Below, in pieces: positions 48,327 through 59,020 of a stretch of DNA of 64,000 bases. Under the pieces are notes generated by a model. It had not been told where the DNA came from. It did not search any database and saw only the letters and a program-made list of their open reading frames with translations. Source of the DNA: Paulinella micropora. Lineage: Eukaryota > Cercozoa > Imbricatea > Euglyphida > Paulinellidae. Each line of letters begins with the position of its first letter. Position 1 is the stretch's first letter. Both the position numbers and the translations under genes were made by a program. The DNA is taken from assembly GCA_019918135.1 (NCBI GenBank), contig WBZZ01005253.1, positions 36,904-100,903 on the forward strand. The letters are read 5' to 3'.

Positions 48327-50141
48327 TTATTTGGTTGGGACGGAGGGGGCTTTTTTTGACACCTTCTCCAAGATGACCATCCGCACCCGTGAAACCGGCC
48401 CTGTCGCCAATCTCAGTACCTCCTCAAAGTTCTCGACTTTTGTCACTACGGTATCATTAGCGTTCCACCAATCGTCATTTCTCCTGCGGAGCGCAGTGTA
48501 ATGGCCGCCTAGGAGGTCGCCGTGATGCACCAGCATAGCCAGAAGTCGAAACGTGATTTCTTCTGTTTGTTCTGGATTATCTTTTTTGCCAAGAGTGTAC
48601 GTGACCGTGAATTCCTCCGCCGTGAACGTGGGGTTGATGCATCTCTTTCTCTGGGTTAAACCAGACCATCGCGTATTTCGCGTTGTGTTGGTCTCTTGGG
48701 CAAAGCATACCTGGCCCGAGATCTACTAAGCCCGGGCAACTCGATTTGTTGTCGTAGTCGTTGTGCCGCACAGGTTCCTGGTTGTCTTCTCTTGCCATAC
48801 TTTGCGTAGACACAATTCGCGTGAAAAGTTCTTTTAGGTCTTGCCCTCTTTTTTGGCACGTGACGCTGAGGAGGGCCGCAGTGCGCGTCGTCGCCAGTCA
48901 GGGCCGGCCAGCTGTCAATTGTTCTGGGAAGTAGTTCTTCACAATCTTCACATTCATAAAAGATCAAACCACGAAACCAGCGTTGCTTCGAATTCTGCAT
49001 TGAAGGATGATTTCTGGTATTGCCTCTTAATTGCTCTTGCATCTTCTGCCAGATGAAGAGCAAGGCTTGCTCCGGGTCATCGGGGTCATGTTGGTGCCGG
49101 GATGCCTCTTCTAGGCACTTGAAATCAACGTCGTTCTCTGCAGGAACCCGTGTGTTGCCCTGGACATAATCGCTCAAATTCAAAATGGCACAGGCCACGC
49201 AATCCGGAATCTTGCACTTTCTTGTCGTCTCGCCAGGAACCACACGCGTAGCAAAAACGCAGCTCAGGCACTGCATGAGCGCGCGGATGTAGCACGAATT
49301 GGTGCTCCCGCGCAGGCCGCGCTGCCTCGGCGGCGGCGCTGGGCTCTTGGTCCTGCACAGACAGCAGCGCGCAAAAAAAAGAGAAAGGGTTACGAAGGGG
49401 GGCGCGCAAATTTGGAAGAAAAAAAAGCCCCGCGGACCTAGAGCTTCTCGGGCCGGTCGCGCCGACGGGGCCGATTGCGCGCGCGATTAACTTTTCTACC
49501 AGCGTTTGCATAAGCAGGGACCACAGAACGTCGTCGCTGCTCTTGGGCTTTCTGACGACGTCGGCTCTGAGCAGTGCCCGGATCTGTGGGTTTTGATCAG
49601 TGCCCGAGTCCGGAAGCCTCCTTTGCCTGAGGGCTTTAGTCTTGTCAAGGGCGTCCTGCAGGGAATGCCTAGCCCTGGCATTATTCTTCAGCACGTCCTT
49701 CACAAGGCCGAACACGGTGCCTTTCGTGGCCAGAGCGCCCTGGAAAACACGTACCTCCAGATCGAGTTCGTTTAGGCTGCTGACTTTGTCGGGGTCCTGT
49801 GCCATCCCCGTGTATTGTCCGACGTACGACATGTTGCTGCTGGTGTTGACGGGGCACGGACAATCGAAGTAGGTAAAGGCCGTGGCCAGGGCCGTGTACC
49901 AGGGCGGGTACTCAACCTTGTCCAGCGCAAAGTTCAGGATGTACAGCTTCACGACCTTGGTCCAGTTCTTGTAAATAAATTTCAGGGTCTTAAGGAAAGG
50001 GTCGTACAGATGCTCAGAGTCTCTGTTGATTTCGGAAACAAAGACGCATTTGGAGGATTTGCAGGCGGCGAACCGAACGTGCAGCCTCCTAAAGTCCTTG
50101 GCGAACTTGACGACCTCATCTGCTCCGTCTGGTGCAGCCAT
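48327..50141 (-). CDS. Ubiquitin-specific protease (USP, C19 family), intron and frameshifts
   Basis: A deubiquitinase. ATG 50141 opens a ~220-residue N-terminal domain of unknown kind. The catalytic Cys box, GLRGSTNSCYIRALMQCL, lies at ~49265-49310 in a neighbouring frame. The His box (GGHYTALRRRNDDWWNAND) lies at ~48450-48510, close to the C-terminus; both match the USP family. An 85-nt GT-AG intron (49437-49353) with a pyrimidine-rich 3' part would join the N-terminal frame to the Cys box exactly. Two further shifts, near an A6 run (48851-48856) and near 48635-48645, are small indels. Paired cysteines (CKIPDCVAC, YECEDC) suggest a zinc finger, as in cellular USPs. It would remove ubiquitin from host or viral proteins. 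Confidence 0.78.
49353..49437 (-). other. Candidate 85-nt spliceosomal intron in the USP gene
   Basis: It begins GTCCGC, a weak donor after CTCTAG, and ends CTGTCTGTGCAG, a good acceptor after a T/C-rich tract. The length leaves remainder 1 on division by 3, exactly what is needed to bring the catalytic Cys box into the frame of the N-terminal domain. The translated intron is odd (FFLPNL, FSFFCALL), unlike its neighbours. Confidence 0.5.
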
Positions 50142-50444
50142 ATGCCCCCCGGCTAATTCGTTGGAAGCCTGGTAATTCTTTTTTTTTCACTAGTGCATTT
50201 ATTAATAAGAAATACAAATATCCCCAAGCCGCGCACTCCTTTTTCGGGGGGTGCCAGCACGGGAAGGACTACTTCTTTGGACGGGACGAGCGAGGGGGGG
50301 GGAAAGGGATGGTTTTCGGAGAGAAATACAGGGAGGGGGGCGGGGAGCAAAAAAAAAGAGTGCGCGGCTTGGGGGGATGTTTGAAGGGTGTGCGGGGGGG
50401 AGTATATGCGGCCGAGAGAGAGAGAAAAGGGCGGCGGCCAAGAG
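50142..50444. other. Spacer with G-runs
   Basis: Upstream region of the USP gene and 3' side of the kinase gene. G-rich with a (GA)n patch near 50414-50425. No gene recognised. Confidence 0.45.
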
Positions 50445-51659
50445 TCATTGTGTCGTGGGGAGGGGCCAGCCGGTCAGGCCCGCTAGGCGCGCGGCCACTA
50501 CCGCGTACAGCACCCCGTTACAACGCGCGGTCCCGAGCGCCCACCGCAGCACTCTGACCGACTTGTCCACGGGGTCGCGCCGGCGCTTGGCCAGCCAGCT
50601 TAGCACGTACAGCGTGAGGTGCCTGGGGCCGCGCAGGCGCAGGGCCTCGCGCAAGGTGCGCACGGGCTTCTGGGCGTCGCCGGAGAGGTGCGCAAGCAGC
50701 TCCTGCTCCTGTTCGGGCCTGTTCATCCCGAGCGCGACGCGCAGCCTGTCGGTGTCCGTGCCTGTAAAGCACACAGCTGGCTCGCGCGCCACCTCGCACA
50801 GGACGGCCTTCTCCGGCAGGCTCAACTGCGACAGCGCGTAAAGGCGCCAGTAGCGGCCGCCGTCACTGCCAAGCCCCTCGATGAAGAAGCAGACCGCCAG
50901 GCGCCAGGCCTTCCAGAACCTGTTCGCGTCCCAACCGCTCAGCTGGGACGTTGCCGCCGCCAGCGCGTCGGGGCTGACGGACGCCACGTAGGCTACCAGC
51001 GCGTCCCCGTAGTCGGGGCCCGGCTTCAGCTTGGACAGGCAGCCCAGGTCCAGGTCGCCCAGCAGCACCCTGTTGACGACGTTGTCTTCAGTCACGTCTA
51101 GCAGGATGTTGGAGGGTTTGGCGTCGTGGAAGAACCACCGCAGCCTGCTCAGGGCCCTGAGACGGCTAAGGACTGGCTCCAGCACCTGTGTGCACAAGTC
51201 CGCGCTCTTCAGCGTGCAGGAATCCAGAAACTTTTGCAGATCCGTATCCAGCCGCTCCAGCACCAGGGCCGAGAAGCCGTTCCAGCGGGCGAGGTCGTTG
51301 CCGGAGCGCCTGAAGTGCGCGCACGTGCGCGCGATCGCGGCCCGCAGGTCCCGCTGTTGGCATTTGTAGCTGAACAACGTCGCGGCGTTCAGGCCCAGCT
51401 TGGACACCAGCTGGCAGCCGACGCCGTGCTGGGCGCCGATTCTCAGGCCCTGCTCCTGCTCCCCGTCGGGGTCGAACGTCAGCTTAACGGCGATACCGCA
51501 CTCCCGCTGGCCAAACACAGTGCCGTACGAGCCGGCGCCCAGCTCCGTCGAGTCCGCCAGCATGTCCAGCAGCTCCCGTGTCTGTTGTGCGTTTAGCCAC
51601 GGCTCACACTCGGGCCGCTGCCGCAGTTGCGAAGACAGCCTGTTCCACCACGCCTGCAT
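50445..51659 (-). CDS. Serine/threonine protein kinase-like protein
   Basis: ATG 51659 opens an intact 404-residue frame. The glycine loop is GAGSYGTVFG (residues 41-50), with the ATP-binding lysine in AVKL (Lys59). The catalytic loop is HDAKPSNILLD (Asp179, Lys181, Asn184), and the metal-binding Asp is in GDLDLG (Asp202 or Asp204), replacing DFG. A C-terminal helical lobe follows with Trp-rich text (WKAWRLAVCFFIEG). HDAK in place of HRDLK and DLD in place of DFG are unusual, but the key residues are present, so activity is plausible. It resembles the small divergent kinases of other large DNA viruses, which often phosphorylate virion proteins or host factors. Confidence 0.78.
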   Translation of the reverse strand: MQAWWNRLSSQLRQRPECEPWLNAQQTRELLDMLADSTELGAGSYGTVFGQRECGIAVKLTFDPDGEQEQGLRIGAQHGVGCQLVSKLGLNAATLFSYKCQQRDLRAAIARTCAHFRRSGNDLARWNGFSALVLERLDTDLQKFLDSCTLKSADLCTQVLEPVLSRLRALSRLRWFFHDAKPSNILLDVTEDNVVNRVLLGDLDLGCLSKLKPGPDYGDALVAYVASVSPDALAAATSQLSGWDANRFWKAWRLAVCFFIEGLGSDGGRYWRLYALSQLSLPEKAVLCEVAREPAVCFTGTDTDRLRVALGMNRPEQEQELLAHLSGDAQKPVRTLREALRLRGPRHLTLYVLSWLAKRRRDPVDKSVRVLRWALGTARCNGVLYAVVAARLAGLTGWPLPTTQ

Positions 51660-52203
51660 GTCCGAGAGGCTTTGGAGAGAGAGAGATCGGGGGGGGGGAA
51701 GGTTGTGCGCAGAAGCAATGGGGGGGGGAGGGGCGGGGTCTAGGGCAAGGCGTTGTCTTTTCTGAGAAAGGGAACACCACCCCCTCCGTCCGGGGTCTCT
51801 GGCGGCTGCGGCCCCCCCCCCGGGGGGGACGGAGAAAAAGACAACACCACGGGGGGGGGGCCACAGTCATTCCCCCCTCCCGCGTGGTTTGGCTCCTAGC
51901 ACCCGGCACTGCTGTGCACAAGAAAAAAAAAGGGGCCCCAAAGGAAACCTCCCAAGAAGAACTAGAAAAAAAAAGAGACAAGACGTCGCTCAGTTCGGCC
52001 GAACCAAAGTGGATTTGTTGCTTCCCTCCCCGCCGCCTTCTCTTTGTGGTCGATTTTTTTTTTAGTGTGCCGTGCACTAAAATTTGCCAAAAAGAAATCA
52101 CGGAGGCCTCGTAAATTTGTTAAGAACCCCCAAAAAAAACGCCCCCGCCCAACAAAAAAAAAACACACAGCAACGACCGCGTGGCTTTTCTTTTTTCTCT
52201 AGC
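51660..52203. other. Divergent spacer with G/C runs
   Basis: G-runs near 51691 and 51721, a C9-G7 block at 51812-51828, G10 near 51851, and A-runs near 51921 and 51965. No gene recognised. Confidence 0.5.
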
Positions 52204-52458
52204 ATGCAGCACGCGACCGCTGGTACTCAGCCATCTCCCAAAGCAGCAGCGGCGTCGGTTTCGGACTTGGAGGCCTTCGTTGAGACACAAGCGAGCGTGA
52301 ATGCCCTGTTGGCACAGCAGTGCCAGGCGCAGGTCGTGTCGCTGAACTGGTTCGAACAAGAAACGCTCAGGCGCCTGCAAATGCTGGAAGCGCGCGTGTC
52401 CGGGCTGGAGGCCCTGGCGCTGCGCGCCCGCAGTGACCCCGCAGGCACGAGCTCTTGA
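52204..52458 (+). CDS. Small coiled-coil protein
   Basis: ATG 52204 opens an 84-residue protein. After ~20 disordered residues it forms one continuous amphipathic helix (SDLEAFVETQASVNALL; ETLRRLQMLEARVSGLEAL) with heptad-like leucines. It ends at TGA 52456-52458. No family recognised. It could be an oligomerising accessory protein of the virion or a regulator. Real because of the regular heptads, though small. Confidence 0.5.
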   Translation: MQHATAGTQPSPKAAAASVSDLEAFVETQASVNALLAQQCQAQVVSLNWFEQETLRRLQMLEARVSGLEALALRARSDPAGTSS

Positions 52459-52836
52459 TATTATGAAGAAAGAATTAGTCTGGCCGTACGTTCTCATGTT
52501 CGAAACCCACCTCCCGCCCCTTTTTGAACGGCACAGATGAGAAACACGGTCGGAGTTCGGGAATATTTCAGTTTTTAATTAAAAGATAATCAAAAAAACT
52601 ACGACTGGCTTGCTTTTCCTGAGGCTTGTTTTTTGCTTTGGGGTTGCAAGATTTCCTTTTTTCTTTGTGACCCATGGTGATCTTTCGGCTACGCTCCAAG
52701 ACTTGTTTTTTTAGTTCTGGCTAGTGCACAGCTTGATTGTCTACGCAGTAAAGCCTAAGCTGACACAAGGTTTGTGCACCTCTACAAAAAAAGAACTTCG
52801 TCGCCTTTTTTTTGTAGCGCTCGTCAGCCGCTTGTC
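52459..52836. other. AT-rich convergent spacer
   Basis: Stretch between the coiled-coil gene and the end of the 362-aa gene, AT-rich with A-runs and T-runs. It may include the last codons of the minus-strand gene (see that entry). Confidence 0.4.
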
Positions 52837-53925
52837 TTACTGCATTCCAACAAGCTCGCACGGATTGCCAGGCGAGTGCAAGGCCATAAAATGGCCCTCC
52901 TGCATAAAGGCGAAAGGTGCAACCGCATGAACTGGAAACGGCAGATTTTCCGCGTAATGTTGGGTGTTGTAGTAGCAGTTGCTTGGCATTAGCATTAAGG
53001 CGATGCGCACGGGTTCGCTGCTTTGCTCGCTCTGCGTCGGATCCACCGGAAGATCTTTCGCCAGGACATGGAACAGTCCCGGGTGTAAATCTTCGGCGCA
53101 ACGAGGCATCGGGTACACCGCGACATAACTCAAGGCAGCGCCCTGAGGGACGTACGGTCGTACCCTCGGCCCAGCGTACGCTATGAACTCTCTTTGGGCT
53201 CCGTGGGACGGCGAGCGGGAGACGCACTGTGGGTGTTGTTGCTCGTGAGTCTTCTTTTTCTCTAGGAAGGCTAGCACGTCATCCAGACACATGTACTTCC
53301 TAGCCCGGGTAGCCGTCGTAACGTTCTCACCCTGCAGGCTCGCCTTGGTTGCTTGCTCTGCCCACAAATCAAACGCTTGCAAGGGCCCTGTAAACGTCGC
53401 GCCCACTATCTGTACAAGCTCTTTGTCTTGTTCTTGAGAGTCGTTTGTTTGTAACAAGCCGTTGGGTACCAAAGTCTGTTTGAGTTTCGGACGGTGTTGG
53501 TCATAGAAACTGCCTAACATAGCCCTGCCATTATCTTGCCAATAGCACTTCTGGTAGGCGCGGACACTGCCGTAGAGCTCTGGAGATCTTGTGCTTTGTG
53601 TAACAGGCTCTGTATAGCTTCCCCACCCAAATCCTATCTCTGCCAAACATTGCCCCTGGCTCTTCGGCGTACCGTTCGCTGCTTCCGTGTAACGACGGAG
53701 AGCTTCTTGGTACACTAAGAACAAGGCTATGTACAAGTTCCAAAGGTCAATCTCCTGTCCTGGCCGCTGCTGTTGCGGGGACGTTGCACTACCGTCATTG
53801 CTTCTGCCAGCAGCTTGTTTTTTTGCACTCACTGTGTAGGCACTATCATTCCTGGTATAAGTTCCGCCATTGTCAGCCTTTGTGGGTGGGGCGGTTGTGG
53901 CCTTGGTTTGGCTTGGCGCTGCCAT
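52837..53925 (-). CDS. Unknown 362-aa protein
   Basis: ATG 53925 opens an intact frame. The first ~55 residues are rich in Ala, Thr, Ser, Gln and Pro and disordered. The rest is a mixed alpha/beta domain with many aromatics (IALFLVYQEALRRYTEA; ALSYVAVYPMPRCAEDL). It ends at 52837. A neighbouring frame stays open to 52721 with plausible text (ADERYKKKATKFFF), so the true end may lie there after a small indel. No family recognised. This is the last credible gene before the repeat-rich right end. Confidence 0.55.
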   Translation of the reverse strand: MAAPSQTKATTAPPTKADNGGTYTRNDSAYTVSAKKQAAGRSNDGSATSPQQQRPGQEIDLWNLYIALFLVYQEALRRYTEAANGTPKSQGQCLAEIGFGWGSYTEPVTQSTRSPELYGSVRAYQKCYWQDNGRAMLGSFYDQHRPKLKQTLVPNGLLQTNDSQEQDKELVQIVGATFTGPLQAFDLWAEQATKASLQGENVTTATRARKYMCLDDVLAFLEKKKTHEQQHPQCVSRSPSHGAQREFIAYAGPRVRPYVPQGAALSYVAVYPMPRCAEDLHPGLFHVLAKDLPVDPTQSEQSSEPVRIALMLMPSNCYYNTQHYAENLPFPVHAVAPFAFMQEGHFMALHSPGNPCELVGMQ

Positions 53926-54120
53926 TGGTGGCGTACTAGGTTTCAGCGCTTCTAGTACCTGTTCTCACGTCACACTGCAGACTCCTTCCCGTTTTCCTAC
54001 CCCCTCCTTCCGTCACTATGGGGAGAAAAATGCTGATTCTAGCGAAAACGTGATTCCGTCGACTATTTGACGATAATCTGACCTACATGCGATCCTGTCG
54101 CAAAACATGCGATGCAATCT
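53926..54120. other. Transition from gene-dense to repeat-rich DNA
   Basis: Upstream flank of the last gene. After ~54050 the sequence becomes AT-rich and repetitive. No gene recognised. Confidence 0.45.
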
Positions 54121-54333
54121 TTTTGATGATGCAATCACACTTTTATGTTGACGATAGAATCAGTTTATGATGCAATCACACTTTTACGTTGACGATAAAA
54201 TCACACATAGACGATAGAATCAGTTTGTGATGCAATCACACTTTTACGTTGACAATAAAATCACACATTGACGCAAGAATCAGTTGACGATGGCATCACC
54301 TATTTGATGACGGCATCACCTATTTGATGATCC
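54121..54333. repeat. 60-bp minisatellite and 20-bp repeats
   Basis: Units containing GATGCAATCACACTTTTACG and GTTGACGATAAAATCACAC recur at ~60-bp spacing (54127, 54180, 54240). They pass into a 20-bp repeat (GATGGCATCACCTATTTGAT) at 54289-54330. The units hold short inverted and direct GATG/CATC elements. Confidence 0.8.
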
Positions 54334-55150
54334 AGGGTAGTGCCCGAAAACGGGGGCCAAGCCTACAAGATCGCGAAGTAGCGTGTGTGGGAATTGTGTT
54401 CCACACATGTAATGTGTTGGAGGGATTAACTTTAGTTACCCCCAAGTTTGCTTGCTCTGACGAGAGCATGAGTTTGGAAGACATTGACACGGGGAGGCAC
54501 CTGAGGCTGTTGAGCTAGATATGGCGAACCCGGACACTTTTTCCTTTAGTGATGGGGAGGTACCTGAGGCTGTTGAGCCAGATATGGTGAACCCAGGACC
54601 GGACAACGACTTTTCTTTTGCTCCTGGAGCGAGTGTGCACTGCTGACAAAGTGCTATATAGGAGCGAGTAGACACAGGGCAGAAGGAAGGGGGGGGGGGG
54701 GGGGTACTAGTGCTACTTCTTTCACTCACCCTTTATGCTCAGTATGCAGTATGGTTGGTGGTTGCCTTACGGGATAGGTGGGAAGTGCAGCAGCAGTGTA
54801 AGCTAGCACTGGGACATATATTTGACTTTTGTTTGTGCATACTTTTCAGACTTGTGTGGAGCATAGTTTTTGCTCCTAGACTTATTGTGGTGGTGTGGTG
54901 TGCTGGTTGACATGGGCTTTCTTTTGTCAGTTTTGAGGCAGGACAGTTGGAGAGTAGCGTGAGGGCCGGCTGGAGTTGTTTGCCGCAGCGTCTCTTCTCC
55001 ACATACATTTTTGCTCACCCACCCATGGACTTTATTGCACGCTTTATGGGACTGATTTGACAGGCATATTTCTCCTTTTGTTTCTTGTCTAGTGGCGTGC
55101 TAGTTTATGTTGCTCTTTAGGTGGCGATGTTTTGTTTTCTATAGTATTGT
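54334..55150. other. Non-coding flank, possible mobile-element remains
   Basis: Apart from the 40-bp repeats there is a G-run at 54689-54704 and G+T-rich sequence. No credible gene. Confidence 0.45.
54491..54593 (+). repeat. Pair of diverged 40-bp repeats, 63 bp apart
   Basis: GGGGAGGCACCTGAGGCTGT and onward recurs at 54554 with ~90% identity over 40 bp. The spacing (63) is a multiple of three, and a frame through the second copy is acidic and Pro-rich (EVPEAVEPDMVNPGPD). It may be a scrap of a coding repeat from a mobile element. Confidence 0.5.
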
Positions 55151-58100
55151 AAGAGTCGAGGGACAATCACAAAGAGACCTTATATTTATGGTCCAACCAT
55201 ACACACGTTTTAGTTACCTGGTATGTTAGTGTATTGCGTGTGTAAAGAGCCAAGGGGCATAAGTTTGAAGTCAAGAGGCCAGGGGCACATCTGGTAGCCC
55301 AGAGCCCACTACATATCATTTTGTGATGATGAAAGAGAGAGAGAGTGAGAGCACAGGTTGAGATAGACATAGGCAGAACAGTCATCATGGCTGGAAAAAC
55401 ATAAGCCAATTTCACCGTTTTTTACGGGACATTTTTCATGTGTTGAGCTGTGCTCATGGAGCTATGTTGGCCTCACTTGTCCTGTACGTGTGCTGGCGTG
55501 TCTGTGTGGTGTCAGTGCATTGTTCCTTTTGCTTCCCACTCTGTGTGCATTCAGTCTCAAGCTTTTGCTGAGGTGGGGGGGAGTGTTTGTTGAGAACATG
55601 ACACACACATACCCATACCTAGCATCTGGCCATGGGTGGATGGTGACTGACTTTATTTCATTTGTTTATGCTCTCGTGAGTCTCTTGGTTATGACTTTAG
55701 TTGATGGCTGTCTATGCTTTCTCGGTGTGGAGTTGACTTTGAGACTTTCCCCCTTTCTTTCTGCTTTGGTGTGAGACTTGTTGTCGGTCTTTTGTGAGAC
55801 GGCAGGGCTTTGATCTCTCATTCTTTTCCAGACTTTTAATTTCTCCTGGAGTTGTCGCTTTGGGCTGTTGGGCGGACATGCTTAGTGTTAATCATCTTTG
55901 GGTTTTTAGCTTTACGCTCTCTTCGACATCATGGGCTGGATGTGCCGGTTTGAACATGTTTCCGAACTTTTGACTTCGGTCTTTCTTCGACGTTTTGGGT
56001 TGCGGCTTTGGGTCTTTGCGTGGGCAGCGTTTGGGCAAGGAGCTGGTGAGCTCATGGCGCTGCACCATCGGTGGTCTGTCTCTCCTGACAGACCCCAATG
56101 CCGTCAGTTTTTCTTTTCTTTTCTTCCTGCCCTCTTTCTCCTTGGGTTAGAAGATGACATGGAATTTGTTTTTTTACTTATTAATTGTTGTGACTGTGAT
56201 GTGCGAGCACTGTCTTCTTATGGTCGGGCGAGAGTTGGTGGTTACCGCATGGGTTGGACCTGAGCTTCGCATGAAGGGGAAAGCAACCTTGGTGTCGGCA
56301 GGAGCAACGTCTGCCGTCGGTTGGTTAGGCGTTTGGGCCTCGTTTTCTTTTCCTTCTTCACGTCCCTTTACTTTTCCCCTTATCCGTCTTTTGTTGGCTG
56401 GTTCGCTTTGAGGATAGCGGACCTGAGCTTGGTGTTGTTCACTCGTTGTTTGCCATGTGGGGGAGGAGCGGTAGGTTTGGTACCCTATCGCCCCTCTCCG
56501 TACCAACACATAGGTATCATAGGGAGTTAGTTGAGAACAGACACCTAACGTTGGACCTTTTGGGTAGGAAGGGGACACAGCACAGTTCTAGTCGTGGGAC
56601 TTGGTGAGGACAGTTTCGTTTCAGTTTCTAACTTTGTTTACCAGTTCGGACTTTGGTAGATGTCAGGTCGGCTTTTCGTGTAGATATTTTCGGCCGCTTT
56701 TTTCTTTCTCTGAGACTCTCTCTTACTTCTCAGAGGCGGCGTACAGCCTTCAGGGTGGCTGCAGGTGTTGCAAGACAATTTTCTTTGTTTTGGCCTGGAG
56801 CGACAGAGTTGGTGGGTTTCGCCAGTTGCCGTATGGACTGCAGTAGCGCCCATCGGTGGGCGGATTGCAATGCTCCTGTTTCATTCTCTTCAGTGGTTAT
56901 TTCGGTGGAGTTGTCGGCTGCGTGGCTACGGCGCGGAGCAGCGGCGACGATGGCAAGGTTCAACGGTGGGTCTGTCTTCGTGACAAACCCGAAATCAGGC
57001 TGCCTCCCCTCCTACTCGTTCTTTGTATTATTTGTCGGGTGATGAAATTCGCTCTTCAGTTTGCAGTTTTAGGCGAGGCACATGTTGCACCTGATGTACA
57101 TGTTGTGGTGTGAGCCTCAGAATCGTGGGAGCTCCGCAGCGAGCGTCGGGGAGGATGGCGCCAGACACCGCTACTTTGTTTTGGTTCGTCTGCGGTGGTT
57201 TCCGTCTGGGTCGTTTTCAACAGGCGGTGGTGGCCCCGGTTGTGGGGCATGGTGGACGTTCTTGCTTGCGACGTTTGGTTCAGAGCTGTTGGTGGCAGGA
57301 GCCACAGTGAAATGGTTGGAGTCGCTTTCGGCGGCGGTTGTTTCCCCTCATTCAAGAAGGAGGGATGAAGAACACGGACATCTGGCTTTCGGGCTTCGGC
57401 AGGTTGACTGGATCGGTTGTGTTACTTCGGCAGTTGTGTTCTTTGGAATCGGTTTGTGCGGCAGCGTGGAGCCGCGGGTGGAGCGGGTTACGGCGTTGCC
57501 GCTAGTTAGACCAGATCTTTGGTGGTTGGCCCTTTAAGTGATCTGACTTGGTGCTCGGTGTGGACCCTGCTCTGGACTTAATTTGCTTACGGTTGTTGAG
57601 TGTCTCTGCAATGGTGCAGTTGGAGGTTTGCAGTCTTTCGCCGTCGTTTCGGTGGGGGAGGCCATTCGTCCGGGGATGTGGAACCTTTTCTGCTTGGTGA
57701 TGGGCGGAGCGCGACGGACGTCTTTCTTCTCCCTCCATCAGGGGGGTGGTTGCTTATGTTTCCATTTGGAGTGTCAGCAGAGGGGAAGGGCATCATGATT
57801 TCAGATGAGCCCATGTTTTTTTTTTGGTGGTGTTGCCGGTCGGCCGGATGACATTGTTCTGGATCAGTTGGCCGAGGCAAAAGGCGTATGTTTGTCGGTA
57901 GTGGTGGCCGATGTAGGCCAGGAGTTGGTCGTTTAACTTATGACCTAGCAGTGTGTCGCGCGCCGGGTAGGCGCGGGAGGACGGTGGAACTTCGCTGTTG
58001 GCCTCATGTTGCTACGGCGGTACGCGCCACACTTGGCAGATGGCGGCGCGGTGGCGAGCTCTTTGGATGCTAAGGTTCGGGAGTGAACATTGGCGTTGAA

Positions 58101-59020
58101 TCATCGAGCCGGGCGGCGGGGCAGGGGGAGTTCCCTGTAAGGCTGGACGATGGGTCGCTCTCCGGGGCGGGTCACGCGTCAAATTTGTGGACGACGATTT
58201 CAACTTGATTACATTTATTTTGATTGCTCTTTTAATCGGACCTCAGGGCAGTGTCTTTTGCCCGTGCCCTAATTTACCGTTGATTGGCAGAGTTTTATGT
58301 GTGTGAGCGTATATTCCCCCTTTATTTCATATGATTGTTGGTTTACATACATATGCATGGCGCCATTGATTTTCTTTTACCTGTTGTGTTACATGCGGTG
58401 ATGTTGAGGTTATCTACTCTTATCATAAGTTGCTGTATTACGTAATTAACTTTCGACTTTATCTGTCGCTTTGTGCGTGGCTTAAGGTTAAGCAAGTGGA
58501 TAATAACTGCGTGCATATACATCTGGTAATTGTTAATGCTTTGTCGTACATTTTGTGTTTGTCGTTTGAAGCGAAGTTAGGTTCTGCAATGTTTGTTGTC
58601 CATTCAATGGGTGCGTTGATGTATGTGGATCATATTTGACTTGATTGTCTGATATGCTTTGTTGATGTATCCGGACAGCCTATCGCCGGGGGCGATTCAG
58701 GAGAGTATGGGATTTCTGATATGGCTTGAATGTTTCTTCTGGTCAGACCTAACAACATTTTTGCTGTTATTAAGTAGTAATTTTGTTCATCAGACTGAGT
58801 ACAGGGTGAGACTTGTGTGTTGGGTAGTGTTGCATTGGGATGGGGATAGTTTTGCTCTTTATTTTCCTCATGCGTCGGGCAGCGTCTTTGCTGAGATGTC
58901 CTAGGCCCTAATTAAGGGGGAGCATTGGGAAAGGTAATTAGATCCTAGTCCACTACATCATAACCGTATAGTCACGGTAGCTTCACTCTCCTAAGTACTT
59001 AATAACTAGTAATTATTCCT
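55151..59020. repeat. 3.87-kb tandem unit, copy 1
   Basis: Begins AAGAGTCGAGGGACAATCAC and ends just before the same sequence at 59021. The plus strand is clearly rich in G and T. Many short frames occur on both strands, but none has protein-like composition or matches a family. Near the end is a polypurine-like AATTAAGGGGGAGCATTGGG (about 58909-58928), as seen before 3' LTRs, but no matching LTR pair is found. Confidence 0.85.

Noticed and set aside
55931-57537. Small genes inside the 3.87-kb unit
   Set aside because: Short frames appear on both strands with equal quality, composition is not protein-like, and no family is recognisable; their conservation follows from the recent duplication.
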